From Epithemia pelagica (Eukaryota > Bacillariophyta > Bacillariophyceae > Surirellales > Surirellaceae): 64,000 nt of DNA. The notes below the pieces were generated by a model that was not told the DNA's origin, searched no databases, and saw only the letters and a program-made list of their open reading frames with translations. Position numbers and translations under genes: made by a program. The stretch is from NCBI GenBank assembly GCA_946965045.2, contig OX337237.1:1178001-1242000 (forward strand), in the 5' to 3' direction. Shown in pieces: positions 12,101 to 22,981 of this stretch (position 1 is the stretch's first letter; each line of letters starts with the position of its first letter).

Positions 12101-13505
12101 ACAAATATTTCATCAAAAACCTTTTGCAGTCCACCAACGACATTCCCGACTATGCCCTCCACATAGCCACCATCCCAGACAGATTTGGGGGTCTTGGTAT
12201 TTCCAGTCCTCATACAACAGCCAAGGCAGCATTTGTTGGATCTACGGTTCGATCAATCCAACTCTGCAACGAACAACACGGCGTCATCCTCAACGACTAC
12301 CACAAACGAATCTTTCAAGACTGGGAAACCAGCCCCCTCCCATCGCTTCCAGCTTGCACCAATGCGATATAAATCTTGACAGCCCGCTCCGAGAAACCCC
12401 CCAATTGCAACGAACACTCACCGACCAAACATTACAGCGTCACGGCTTTGACCGGTTGATTGTTGCAACTCCAGACCACCTCAAGCCGAGTCTCCCCGCG
12501 GCATTAACGCCGTACATCAGCAAGGCCCTTCATCAACCCAGACGCTCTGCGCCCTTCCATGTCCCCGATGCCATTTACCGTACCACGGTTATGCGAAAAT
12601 TACGACTCCCCTTACTGGCCACAGCGGCACACCAAGTCTGCCTTTGCCAAAAAGACCACCCCCTAGACCCATACGGCGATCACTTTTTCTGTTGCTCCAA
12701 AAGTCCAAAGACGCATGCATCCAACACCGTAGGATGCGCTGTTTACTGTCCTGCAAGAAATGGCCCCCCATTGCAAACACGTGAGATCTCAGGATGATAT
12801 CCACATCGAGCCGCTCAATCTCTTACCGGCACACCCTTCCAACATACGGCCGGCCAATGTCGGCATCCAACTCAACCCGGCAGCCAACAAACACGGACTG
12901 AAATACATTGCAATCGATGTAACCATCCCTCCTCCACCTGTCCCACATCCAGCTTCCTCCACTGACCTGTCCGATCTTCAAAACTTGGCTGACTACGCCA
13001 GTAGGACACATCAGCTGGCTGCCCGTGGAAAGCTCATCAAGGACCCCATCGCAGCATCCCTCATGAACCAAGACAAGATGATCCTTGTACCCTCCACCGT
13101 CGATCACCTCGGTGGACTCGGATCCTTTGCCACCCAGTTGCTTTTTGGGAAACCCGCCTACCCCGGTCCCCATACACCGCCTCAATGGGACGACCACTTT
13201 TTCGGCATGTGTTCATCTCGCGCGTCACCCAAGCCAGAGGCATTTGAACTTTTCCAAGCCTTTCAACACTGTCCGACGAACTTGACGGCTGTCCCTTCTG
13301 ATTTCGAACCCTTGTCCTCCAAAACCTTAGACCCCCATTCCCAGCCCACGGCCTTTCTCCCCATTTCTACGTTCTCCAAAATTGCTCTCGGCCACGCCAT
13401 TCTCACTGCCCTGGCCACCCACATCCACCAACAACAGGCCCTCCATGATGCCCACTCGATGCAAAAACGACAACACCGATATCGATCTTCTTTATATGCA
13501 TCTTT
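9135..13505 (+). pseudogene. Retrotransposon ORF2 (zinc finger, RT, endonuclease), copy 1, multiply broken
   Basis: It starts by overlapping the ORF1 stop by 11 bases, as in copy 2. The zinc-finger part (CPVPN..., then CRQC...H...H) runs to the solo LTR at 9615. Reverse-transcriptase sequence resumes after 10343 and includes FPQGCPLSP near 11490. A 29-bp deletion at about 11641 removes the catalytic MDD motif present in copy 2 at about 30007 and shifts the frame. The cysteine/histidine segment (CQKDHPLDPYGDHFFCC) lies near 12640-12695, and the endonuclease-like RPAN...AIDVT signature near 12850-12920. It has several frame switches in common with copy 2, so it was already dead before duplication. 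Confidence 0.8.
9615..10338. mobile_element. Solo LTR inserted in retrotransposon copy 1
   Basis: This 724-bp insertion is absent from copy 2, whose uninterrupted target is at 28710-28714. It begins TGTTACAATTCT and ends AGAATTCTGCCA, giving TG...CA ends with short imperfect inverted repeats. It is flanked by a 5-bp target-site duplication GGACG at 9610-9614 and 10339-10343. These are the features of a long terminal repeat left by recombination of an LTR retrotransposon. No coding sequence lies inside. Copia or gypsy type cannot be decided without an internal region. Confidence 0.88.
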
Positions 13506-13998
13506 ATTTCGTGCCAGGCCAAAGTCGAGGCCAAGCCAACCACGATATTCGTCTGTCTGCCACACCAAACTTTGGCCCAGGCCACTGGCCTGGCAATAGT
13601 ATCACGTCATTATTTTCAGAATAATTACTTATTATTTCTCCCAGGCCAACGGTCTGACCCTCTTCCAATGCAGTCTGTCCTTACCACCAAAGACATAAGA
13701 TACATACGGCGATAGGTGCATGCATACTCTCAGTCGCCAAAGCATACCGTCCTCAATGGACGGCATTCCAGGCGTTCATCGCCCTGATACTACTGTACAA
13801 ATCCATTCGTAGATGCCTCGGGATGCAGCGTTTACCCATCTTCCACTCTTTTTTGTTGCATGGCATTGGCCATCATTGGCCATCCTATTTTATGTCCAAA
13901 TCATTAGGAACGATCATCATAGGCATCCACATCTTCTTTTACGCATAGGCTAAGATAGAAACAGTCTCAGAATTTCGTTAAAGAGGCAACTACAAAAC
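13506..13998. other. Gene-free interval before the Crypton
   Basis: No coding sequence was recognised. It begins where homology to copy 2 ends and holds the presumed 5' flank and promoter of the Crypton gene. Short internal repeats of CAGGCCA and TTGGCCAT type are visible near 13520-13600 and 13865-13885. The Crypton 5' boundary may lie here but cannot be placed. Confidence 0.5.
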
Positions 13999-16900
13999 AT
14001 GTCCACCCCTCCTTCTCGTGCCCGTTCTTCTCGTCGTCGTCGTCCTCATCGTGAGGAGGAAGATGACTCCCTTGTCAGCAGTCCTGAGCGATCTCCCCAG
14101 CGTACTCCACGCAATGGATCTACAACAACGCCTACTCCTACATCGCCTGCTCCTACAACCCCTACGGCTAACGCTACAGCAACAGAGATGGAGGAGGAAT
14201 CTCCCATCGGTATGGACGACGAAGAGATGGAAACGATGATGGAATCATTGACAAAAACCGTAAGCGATTCTCTCAAAAACGAAAATACGAGAAAAGTGTA
14301 CGAATACAAAATCAAGGAGTATTTGAGTTTTTGCCGAATTCACCGTGCCTACCTGCCTGCTGGATCGCAGTTTCTCGTTGATGAACCCGGTACTTTCTAT
14401 TTTATTTTTTACAACGTGTTTCGCGAAAAAACAAAAGGAAAACGAAAAAAACCTGGAGATTTCGATTACGCAGACTTCAAGCATGTTATCAGAACATACA
14501 AGCCTATCATCAATCTTCTGAAACACTCTCCCGGTGCCAAAATCCCTCCAGGCAATCTTGATCCCACTAACCCCCTCTCCGAATCTACAATCAATACGTA
14601 CAGGAGTGCTCTCAAACACCAATTGGACACTCAGGGGTCGAAGAAAGACGGAGAACGAGTATGGAGCGATGTGGACTCTCCACGTGTCCGATCTCTGATA
14701 TATATAGCGAAGGTACGTTTAACCAGTGAATTGGTGACTGTCTGTTGACTGTTGACCCTGTCTGTGCATATCATCTCTCATAACTATTATTTCTACAGTC
14801 ACGGACTACCCGTGTTAAGAAACGTAACTACAAGGAGAAAGTGAATGAGACATCTCCCTTCGAGCATTTTGAAACGAGCATTTTGAAATGATTAACAAGA
14901 TCGAGTATATGTTTTGGTCTCGCGGCTGCAGGTATGACGGAAAGTCGAATACCAACAAGACTGTCTTTGCTTCTTTACGACACCGCTTTTCATTCTTGAT
15001 GAACTACGCCTCTATACTACGGAGCGAGAGTCTGCATCTAGCGGAATTGTCCGACCTAAGAGTTTTTGCGATTAACCGTCCTGGCGATATCGACAAGATG
15101 CCGATTGTACTCATGGAGTGCCAAACGGGAAAGACCATAAAAGCCGGTGCACCATCACAGTTTGCTCGTGCAACACGTCATCGAAACGTAATGGCCTGTC
15201 CCATTGGAGCAATGGCTATGTATTTGTTTTTTCGGTTCCATATGACCGAGGAATTCTCTGGAACATTCAACCAACCTGATTTACGGAACAACTCTTCTTG
15301 GTTTGACTTCAAGATTCTCACAAGTGCAGATGGTTCACCTACAGAATCAGTGAAGGTTTCGAATTTTCGTACAGAAATCGAGAATATCTTCAATCAACTC
15401 GGTATTGTGTCGGACTACACTACCCACTGGTGCAGGCACATTGCACCGACTCATTGCAAATTCAAAGAGATAAGCCCTGAGCTTATCAAACAGTTAGGTA
15501 AGTGTTCGCTGGTACTACTCTGCTCATATGACAGCCAAATGTATCTCACTGGTTTATATTTTTGTACACAGGTAACTGGGATAGAGATACCCAAGAGACA
15601 CGTTATTCATCTAAAATACCTATTGCTGCGATCCGTTGTATGGCTGGCTTCGAACAGTCTGATGGATACTGGCTACCCAGAGACAGACTGACCGTACCAC
15701 CTTCACTGTTACAAAAAATATGGCCCTGGCTGGAACAGAAGGAGGAATGGGTTTCATCAGACTTAACAGATGCCGAAATAGAGCAGAACACGAGTGCCAG
15801 GAAGAAACACCCTACCGCATATTGTTTCCTACATTTCCTCCGTTTTCTCCGTGATGTCCTTATACAAGATGTGGCTGCCATTATGTCGATTCTCGAACAC
15901 CCTGACCCTACCGACTCGCAAGAGTCAGAAATCCGTTTGACACACATTCTTTTTACTGATTTTCCCATATTCCAAGATCCTGAGTTTCTGGCCTATAAAG
16001 ACAAAATGCACAAGTTACTTTCAAAACATAACGAAACTTCCCAAGATCCCAAGATACGTGCTATTGACCAGTGTCTTCCCGGTGTGAATCAACGATTTGA
16101 ACATCTCAATGTGGAAACTGAAATTTTGAAGGAACACATGTACCAGATTTTCTTTGAAATCGACAATGTTAAGGAAAGTATGACGAAGAGTACAGAAGCT
16201 ATTATCAACCACTTGAAACAAATGGAAATTCGGATGAACATGGAAACTGATCGGAAAATCATGCGTTTCTCCGAGGCTATATCATCATCTTTCCAATCCC
16301 AGATCGGAACAACTGTCGAAGCCATATCCGAAGCGACACAACATGCAGCTCGAATCACCTTCTCCACGAATGAAAACGAAGGCAACGATGTCACAGATAC
16401 TGACCCCACCAATGAAATCTCTTCACCAGCCCGACAACCAGTGCCCCCTCCACCACCTTCACCACAAGATGCATTTGCAGCCGCCTTCCCACCACCTTCA
16501 CCACAAGATGCATTTGCAGCCGCCTTCCCATGTACTCTTCCGTCACCCAATACCGTACACCCTTCCCCCGAGTCGGACACTCCAACTAATGACCCCCCGA
16601 ATGTTTCTTCGAACAATCCCTCTCCGTCGGAAGACAATATCGAAAATTTCCTCGGTATGAAACTCCCGTGCACCCATGTTGCAAGACACCGACTAACGAT
16701 GAAGCGTTTGTACTTTGAGTTTTTTGGTCTTGGCGAACGACAGGATCAACCAGTAAAACTTGGATTCCATGGTCTTGACCTGAAATTCCAATTCCATTGG
16801 CGGAAACCATATCAACAAAGCGACAAGACATTGTACTCTCGTGTCCAGACTATCGTACGGGGCATAGCTACTCATCATGGCGTTGAGTTCGGTTCGTGGT

Positions 16901-17094
16901 CGGACGACATCGAGGCATTCTGTCTCAAATGGGATCCCTTTCTTCAACGCAAAGGGATAGCTGGCGTGTTCCGACAATTTCAGAAAGACGGAATCACCAC
17001 TAAACGTGGAAATCGATCGCCAAACACTCCACCACCATCCACACAAAACAACACTCCTACAATTCACCCGCGAGTAACTCCTGCCAGTACATAA
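13999..17094 (+). pseudogene. Crypton tyrosine-recombinase gene (three exons, one frameshift)
   Basis: The model is join(13999..14712, 14799..15497, 15572..17094), with GTACGT/ACAG and GTAAGT/ACAG introns in compatible phases. The product would be a DNA strand-exchange enzyme. Exon 1 encodes an S/T/R-rich start and a core-binding domain; exon 2 and the start of exon 3 encode the catalytic domain. The expected residues are all present: an Arg in LRSESLHLAEL, the HWCR (HxxR) box, and the Tyr in ETRYSSKIP after a QLGNW junction formed by splicing. Near the C-terminus a LYFEFFGLGE...FHWRK region resembles the GCR1_C DNA-binding domain found with Crypton/Ndc10-type recombinases. A 14-bp exact tandem duplication (14861-14874 and 14875-14888) in exon 2 shifts the frame. 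With one unit the frame would be continuous, so the break looks recent. CryptonS-type membership is an inference from the stramenopile context. Confidence 0.8.
16453..16531 (+). repeat. 39-bp in-frame tandem repeat in the Crypton gene
   Basis: There are two units of 39 bases with essentially identical sequence, each encoding a 13-residue P/S/A-rich segment (PPPSPQDAFAAAF). They lie in the linker between the recombinase domain and the C-terminal DNA-binding-like domain. Being a multiple of three, the repeat keeps the frame. Confidence 0.9.
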
Positions 17095-17305
17095 TCTGAT
17101 ATAGTCTACAATAACATAGATTTCATTACCTCATAACATCAGCATAGAGTGGAGTTTAAGCAAACGTAGCTCCAAGCAGGTGGAGTACATGGTAGTGGGG
17201 TATGCCGTGTTTCCCACACAGCGGAGTAGTGCTCTCTGGCGTTACACGGCACCTTCCTTTCCCCTTAAGATCGTTGTCATAGTTTTTACAAAACTCATTT
17301 TGACA

Positions 17306-18040
17306 ATGAGCACTCACAATAACAATGGTCTTTACGACTCAATTCAAGACAATGAGCCTGTCCAAGGTGACCATGAAGGAACAGATCCTTCACAGGCTCG
17401 TTCCAATCATGGCAACCATCGTGGTAACCATGGTACAGCAATCAATGACCGCTTTGTCGTATCTCCTCCCGTGGACACGGAATCCGCGACCGCTCACTCT
17501 TCTGCACATCCTCTTAACGTGAGAGCTACGTTGTCCGCAACTGGTTGGATCCCCCCCCCCCCCCCCCCTCTCCCACGGCCGTCTGGCATTCAACAGTCGC
17601 TTTCTCGTACCTTTGTGTTTCGGAACTGCAGTCCGCCTGTCCGTGATGCGATGCAGGTCATCACCGCGCTTCTCACAGAAATCGAAGGCTTTGACCCTGC
17701 TGTCGCTGCTTCACTCCGTCACGAGAACGGTACAGAATTCTCTGACCGCACGAGACATGGTGGAACACACGGTATTCCTGATGGAAAGTATCTGATTTGT
17801 CTAGATTTGTACCAAACAGCTGTTCCTGGTTACATCGGACGAGATGATTGGGAGGCAATCCAAGTAGTGAAGACTTCAATTATTTACAAAGACAACCACC
17901 CCATCGCCAAATTAGTGACATCTGCCCCCAAGGTGTACCTGTTCAATAAGAGGGATGAGTCGTGGACACTGGTGCATCATATGCCCATCCACCACTCATC
18001 GGACGAAGAACGATTCTCTGTGGAATCCGGTAGATTGTAG
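17306..18040 (+). CDS. Orphan ORF downstream of the Crypton, proline tract
   Basis: This is a 244-residue frame from ATG 17306 (MSTHNNNGLYDS). Upstream in-frame ATGs exist but have weaker context. The N-terminal half is Q/H/N-rich. A run of 18 C at 17551-17568 encodes prolines, and the C-terminal half (from about FVFRNCSPPVRDAMQVI to YLFNKRDESWTLVHHM) looks like a folded globular domain. I do not recognise a family. Its position just 3' of the recombinase on the same strand suggests a second Crypton-borne gene or a captured host gene. No intron is evident. The C tract is prone to slippage, so expression may vary. Confidence 0.5.
   Translation: MSTHNNNGLYDSIQDNEPVQGDHEGTDPSQARSNHGNHRGNHGTAINDRFVVSPPVDTESATAHSSAHPLNVRATLSATGWIPPPPPPLPRPSGIQQSLSRTFVFRNCSPPVRDAMQVITALLTEIEGFDPAVAASLRHENGTEFSDRTRHGGTHGIPDGKYLICLDLYQTAVPGYIGRDDWEAIQVVKTSIIYKDNHPIAKLVTSAPKVYLFNKRDESWTLVHHMPIHHSSDEERFSVESGRL
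17551..17568 (+). repeat. 18-base poly-C tract inside an ORF
   Basis: Eighteen consecutive C residues, the longest mononucleotide run noticed in the window, encode part of a proline stretch. A change of length by one or two bases would break the reading frame of the surrounding ORF. Confidence 0.97.
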
Positions 18041-18317
18041 TGTCGTGAACTATTTCAACAAAACTCGATTCACCACAACAATCTACTGACGCAGAACCCA
18101 ACTCCAAGTCCTTGGAAATCATTGAAACCAAGATAACAGCATTGGGAGTGTCATGTTGTCCGCACAACCTTTTTTCGAAACAAACCAAAGCCGTGGCACA
18201 TCAATTCAAATGACTGATTGGTTTGGCAAGGTGTGGTTTGTCTGGCTACAATTGTTTTCGGGGGTCCAGAACAAACAGCACTACCGAACGTCAACCATTT
18301 CGCAACGTTTGGAGTGT

Positions 18318-19950
18318 TCAAAACGCATCCATTCCATGCAACTTGTTGGCATTTTCCATCATGATGGAACGAGCATTCTTTTTCAGTGATTCACCCATAA
18401 GTGTGTCGGCCTGTGACCTTTTGTTGTTGTTGTTGCGCTTGTGCTTCTTCGTTTTTGCCATTGTGGACGGTTCGTCACCACCAACCTCTGAGTTGGTCCA
18501 TTCAAATGCCAAGGCCGCATTGCGCTTTGTCGTCTCGACGGTGGGAGTAGTGTTGGGTGTGCTCTTGTTGCTGTTGTTGTTGTTTTTCTTGTTGGTTCGG
18601 TTCGCTGTCGACGAAAACGATGCTCCCATATGCTTGGGTGTTTCTCGAAGCGCAAAGGATCGTGCCACATGTCCCAAATGCAAGGCTTTGGCCGCAAACA
18701 CATGTTTGACACATTTTTCGCGTGTCGGGTAGGCTCGAATATGGGACAAAAAGGCAGTTCGGGCCAGTTCCAACAAGTACAAATCCGATCCTTGTTGTTG
18801 TTGTTGTTGTTGTTGTTGTTTTCCCTGTTGCTGTTTCTTGGAAGATTGTTTCTTCTTGAATGTCGTGTCGGTGGATGTGGGATTGCGACTACTGGTCGAT
18901 TCCACCACCTCGTTGGTACTTCTCGCAGGGTCGATCAATGTCAGGACACATTCTTCCAGACGATGTTGAAGTTCAATGGAAAAGGCTTCGCCCAAACGCC
19001 GTTGGCTTGTGTTGTTGTTGTTGTGGTTGTTCGTTTTGGAGTGGTCGGGGAGACTGGTAGTACCCCCACCCGTTCGTTGTACCCCCGCTTGTGTCAGGGT
19101 AGGACAACTTTTGGTGGCCGCCGCCATCAAGGTGGCCGAGAGAGACAGAGCCGGGAGAGGAGCAATACCGCGTTGCTTCAACAAGAGCAAGTACTCTCGT
19201 TCCGATGGCAACAAAAACAAGAGGGAATGTCCGGCTTTGCCGGCCCGTGCCACACGACCAGCTCGATGGACGTAGTCCGATAGTTCGGCCGGTGGGTCGT
19301 ATTGCACGGTCCAATCACACTGTTCCAGATTCAATCCCCGAGCTGCTACATCGGTTGCCAACAAAATAGCAGCCTTATTATTGTTGGTGGTGGTGTTCTT
19401 GGATGCGGGTTCCGACACGTCTGGGGAATGGTGTTTTGAGCGTGGAGTGTCGGACGATTGAAGAAATTCGTGCAAGACTTGCTGCCGTTGTGCATGCGGT
19501 ACACGACCATGCAGTTTGTAAATGGAACAGGCGGATCCAAAAATCCCCCGTTGCGAGTTGGTTTGGTTAGTTGTATTGGGCTTGTTCTTGTTTGTAGTTT
19601 TGTTGTTATTATTAATCTTGTTCTCGTTGTCGTCGTCATTCAGATTGTCGACAATACAGTCCATGTGTTGAAAGAGAGCATAATAAAAGTCGACACTGGC
19701 ACACGTGTCCAAAAAGACCACGACACGATTTTGTTGTTGGACGACACGTTGGACCAACACGGCAATGAGTGCCGACAAGCGCCATTTGGCACTCACCGTC
19801 ATGTGCCATTGGGCCAATTGTCGCGGCGTGGAATCCGCCAATTCGCCGGCTGGCAGGTCATCGTCGTCGTCCTGGTCCTTTTTGTCGGGAGCAGCACCAT
19901 TGTGTGCCGTATCCTCCAGTGCTTGTTTGGAGAGGTTCGAGGAGGCCTCA

Positions 19951-20004
<54 letters not shown>

Positions 20005-21590
20005 GGAATGTCTGCAGCGGCAGTGGATTGTGAACAAGACAGTGTCGACAGGGCATCCTTAGTGTCGTCCTGTTTGGATCGGATCCAGATCCAGGAATCG
20101 GACGAGCTGTTTCCGAGCGCCAAGGTTTCGGTGGCCAATTGTTGCACCGACGGAGTCACTGTGGCCGATACCAAGACCGATCTCCAGGGAATGCTTGTGG
20201 TGCGGGTGGATCCTCCTTGATTGGCGAGAATGCGTTGGACAATGTGTTGGACTTGTTCCCCCAATCCCATATCCAACAATCGATCCGCTTCGTCCAAGAC
20301 GAGCCATTCCAAATTGCTCTTTTTCATGTTCTTGTTGTTGGTGTGGTTGGTTTTGAGAGCCAGGAGCAAGGATTCGGTTTTGCACAAGTGATCCAACAAT
20401 CGTCCCGGTGTCGCCACGACAATGCCCAATCCCTTGCGCAATCGCATCTTTTCCGATTTGCGGCTATTCATGTTGTTCTTCTTATTGTTGTTGTGGTTGT
20501 GGTTGCCAGCACCACTGCCCAACAAACTTCCGGGAACAATCCAATGAAAGGTTTGCGCGCAGACACGTTCGGCCAAGGCTACGGTTTGGGCGGCCAATTC
20601 TCGCGTGGGACACAAAATGAGACATTTGGTACCCACTGCAGCTCGTGTGGGTGGTGGTGACCCGTCGTCCTTCGTGGTGGTGGTGGAAGTGACCATGGCA
20701 TGAAGAATGGGCAAGAGATAGGCCAAGGTTTTGCCCGATCCCGTTTCGGAATGAATCAAGAGATTTTTGGGGGGGCGTGTCGTCTGGTCGTTGGCCAAAA
20801 AGGCGGGAATGGCCCGTGCTTGAATGGAGGTGGGTTGGTTCAAGTGCAACGTGGTTTGAACCGCCTGGACAATCCGGGGATGCAATGGCAAATCGGACCA
20901 GGAATGGGCCTGGGAAAACAAGTGGTGGGAATCCTTGGTACGACGAAACGAGGAGGACAATGATGATGATGATCCATAGTGTCGATCCAACTCCAAGGGA
21001 CGAGCATGAAATGCCATTTCCGCTTGGGTCCAGGATGGTTGCTTTGGTGGTGGTTGTTGGGAGGCCGTTGATGTTGTTGTTGTTGTTGTTGTTGGTTTGG
21101 TGTTGGAATTCACAGGGTGGTTGTTATTATTTCGTGTGGGTCGATAGTCGTCGTCGTGGTTGGGAAAGGCTTCCTCCAAGGTTTCGGGGTGTGATCGAAT
21201 CGGTCGTTGGTGGATTTCGTGTCGTGTGCTGTTGTGGTTGTGGTTCGCCGTGGCCCTGGGATCGTTCTTGTCATTTTCGTCGTCTTCGTCTTGTTGTTGA
21301 GGAGTGGCCTTGTCGTCGTCGTTGTGGCTCTCATCCGACAGACGCTGTTGTGGTTGTTCTTGCTGTTGCTGTTGCGTTTCTCGTCGTTCCAATTCCAATG
21401 CACGACGACGTCTTCGACGATCATACTTGTTGAATGTCTTTTTCTTTGTCTTCTTGTTGTTGTTCTTTGTCGTCGTCGTTGTCGTCGTCGTCGTGTTGGA
21501 TGGTGAGGAGGAGGAGGAGGGTTGTGCGACAATGTTCAAGACAAACGCATCGTCTTCCGCATCCATGGCGGCCTGTTGTTGTTGTGTCAT
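18318..21590 (-). CDS. DDX31/Dbp7-like DEAD-box RNA helicase (complete)
   Basis: This is a likely nucleolar ATP-dependent RNA helicase of large-subunit ribosome assembly, if the DDX31/Dbp7 assignment holds. The start chosen is ATG 21590 (MTQQQQAAMDAEDD), giving 1090 residues. The frame continues upstream to an ATG at 21980, but that 130-residue extension overlaps the presumed promoter. Visible motifs, numbered from 21590: Q-motif region TSIQARAIP, motif I ETGSGKT (about 282), Ia CPTRELA, Ib TPGRLLD, DEAD with DEADRLLDMG (about 433), SAT, then ATDVAARGL and HRAGRVARAG (about 770). HRAGRVARAG followed by LFLLPSEREYL is typical of the Dbp7/DDX31 group. Long poly-Q/N/T insertions separate the domains, including a Q tract at about 19950-20000. 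No intron is needed. Copy 1 is frameshifted, so this is the likely working copy. Confidence 0.85.
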
Positions 21591-21927
21591 TCGTCGTCTT
21601 CTTCTTGTTGTTGTTGTTGTTGTTGTTGCCGTGACGGCTGGAGATGGGGACAGATCTGATCTGTAGCGGTGGTTGTTGCTGGACGTTTGGCACAACAAAA
21701 GAGGGAGACGAGATGAGAGAGTTGTGTGTGCAATGGAGAAAATGTGACGAAAACCGAAAAAATGGTTGGAGAGAGACGCAAAACGATTTAAATTTAAATT
21801 TCGAAATTGGATGTAGAGGCGGTCTCTCCGGTGTCCGTAAGGTACGTTGGGGCAGTTGTCAACACAGGATGGAAATCTGGATTCCGGAATCCGGAAGCTG
21901 GGGGGGAATTTGTGTATTTCCTTGGGC

Positions 21928-22878
21928 CTTTTGTAAAATAGAGAGCAGACAAGTGTTATCAACCATGGGCAATCAAACATCGACGCCTACTACTCCTGCA
22001 GAAAAGCACTACCCCAGAATGCCATCCGATATGAAAGCAAGGGAGACTTTGTTCAAGCGATCAAGAGCACACAGACCGCCGAAACGATCTTGCTACAAAC
22101 TGACCCAGAATCTCTCGAAGTAGCCAAACTGTGGACATATCTCGGCAAACTCTACATGCGCCAAGGTGACTTGGACCAAGCCGTGGTATACTATAAGCGA
22201 TCCATGGCATTGCTGGAAGAACGGGATCCAGAATCTCCCCTCATGTCCACTACCTGGCAAAATATGGGTTGCATTTGTACAGAGCAGCATCAGAATGAAG
22301 AGGCGCTGGTTTGGTTGGAAAAGGCGCTGAAACTACAGCAAATGAATGAACCCGACTCTCTGAATCTGGCCTATACTCACCACAATATTGCTACTGTTTT
22401 GGAACGGTACCCACAACGGCAGGAAGAAATGATCCATCACATACTAAAAGCCATTGAAATCAAACAAGCAAAGGCACCAGACTCGGAATCGCTCGCCACG
22501 AGCTATATCATATTTGGAACTTACTGCGAAGCTCACATGCATATCCGTATTGCTCGAGAAGCCTAGGACATTGCTGATTGTCTCATCCCGTCAAGTAAAC
22601 CACTCTATGTTGACGTTTATCAATGCTTAGCCCTCGGATACCACAGAGAGGGCAACACACAAGATTTAGACAAGGCGATTCACTTTCTCAAGAAAGCACA
22701 GGCATTGGAACTTTCCATGTCACCCACATCGTTGAAGTGTGCTGAAATCCACACAAACTTGGCCGTGATCCTGGAGGACGCCGGAAGACTGGAAGAAGCT
22801 CGCGAAGCACGTGCAACTGCTGTAAGCATACAACTGGAAAAGGCACCTTCTCTACTTGAAGTTGGCAACAAGAACTGA
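21928..22878 (+). pseudogene. TPR-repeat protein, copy 2, nonsense-truncated
   Basis: This is the same TPR gene as at 2781-3731. A single substitution turns an AAG lysine codon (copy 1, 3417) into TAG at 22564-22566, ending the frame after roughly the first three repeats. The remaining repeats continue unbroken in frame to 22878. It lies head-to-head with the complete helicase. The same 5'-end ambiguity applies as for copy 1. A truncated product is possible but loses the C-terminal repeats. Confidence 0.75.
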
Positions 22879-22981
22879 TTTCAGAGGCATGATTGACCAA
22901 TTTGATCCACTGCTCTGGGCTTTTGTCATTGCGCTGTAGGTGATCACCGTCGACGACGTCGTAATCGCCATTGTCATAATG

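Larger units (their letters stand above)
1..13505. repeat. Segmental duplication, copy 1 (left edge outside window)
   Basis: Positions 1-6168 match 19129-25315 almost base for base. The coordinate offset is 19128 at the left and 19147 through the TPR and Crinkler-like genes. Positions 7151-13505 match 26274-31905, with offsets shifting from 19123 to 18371-18400 because of indels. The order is helicase, TPR gene, Crinkler/RHS-type gene, retrotransposon. Positions 6169-7150 do not match their counterpart. Homology ends at about 13505, within the retrotransposon 3' region. The left limit is unknown because the window starts inside the copy. Confidence 0.95.
6954..13505 (+). mobile_element. RLE-type non-LTR retrotransposon, copy 1 (dead, carries a solo LTR)
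   Basis: The order is ORF1, a C2H2/CCHH-type zinc-finger region, reverse transcriptase, a cysteine/histidine motif and a restriction-like endonuclease, as in R2-like and related non-LTR elements. The copy is interrupted at 9614/10339 by a 724-bp solo LTR and has several frame breaks, some shared with copy 2 and some private. The 3' homology with copy 2 ends at about 13505. No poly-A tail or target-site duplication could be identified at the ends, so outer limits are approximate. Confidence 0.8.

Noticed and set aside
15562-15571. ATG-less start of Crypton exon 3 as a separate gene
   Set aside because: A consensus intron (15498-15571) joins it in phase to exon 2, restoring the LGNW motif of the recombinase, so it is not independent.
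21591-21980. 130-residue N-terminal extension of the helicase from ATG 21980
   Set aside because: It overlaps the presumed shared promoter with the TPR gene, lacks low-complexity or domain character of the rest, and a good start exists at 21590. It cannot be fully excluded.
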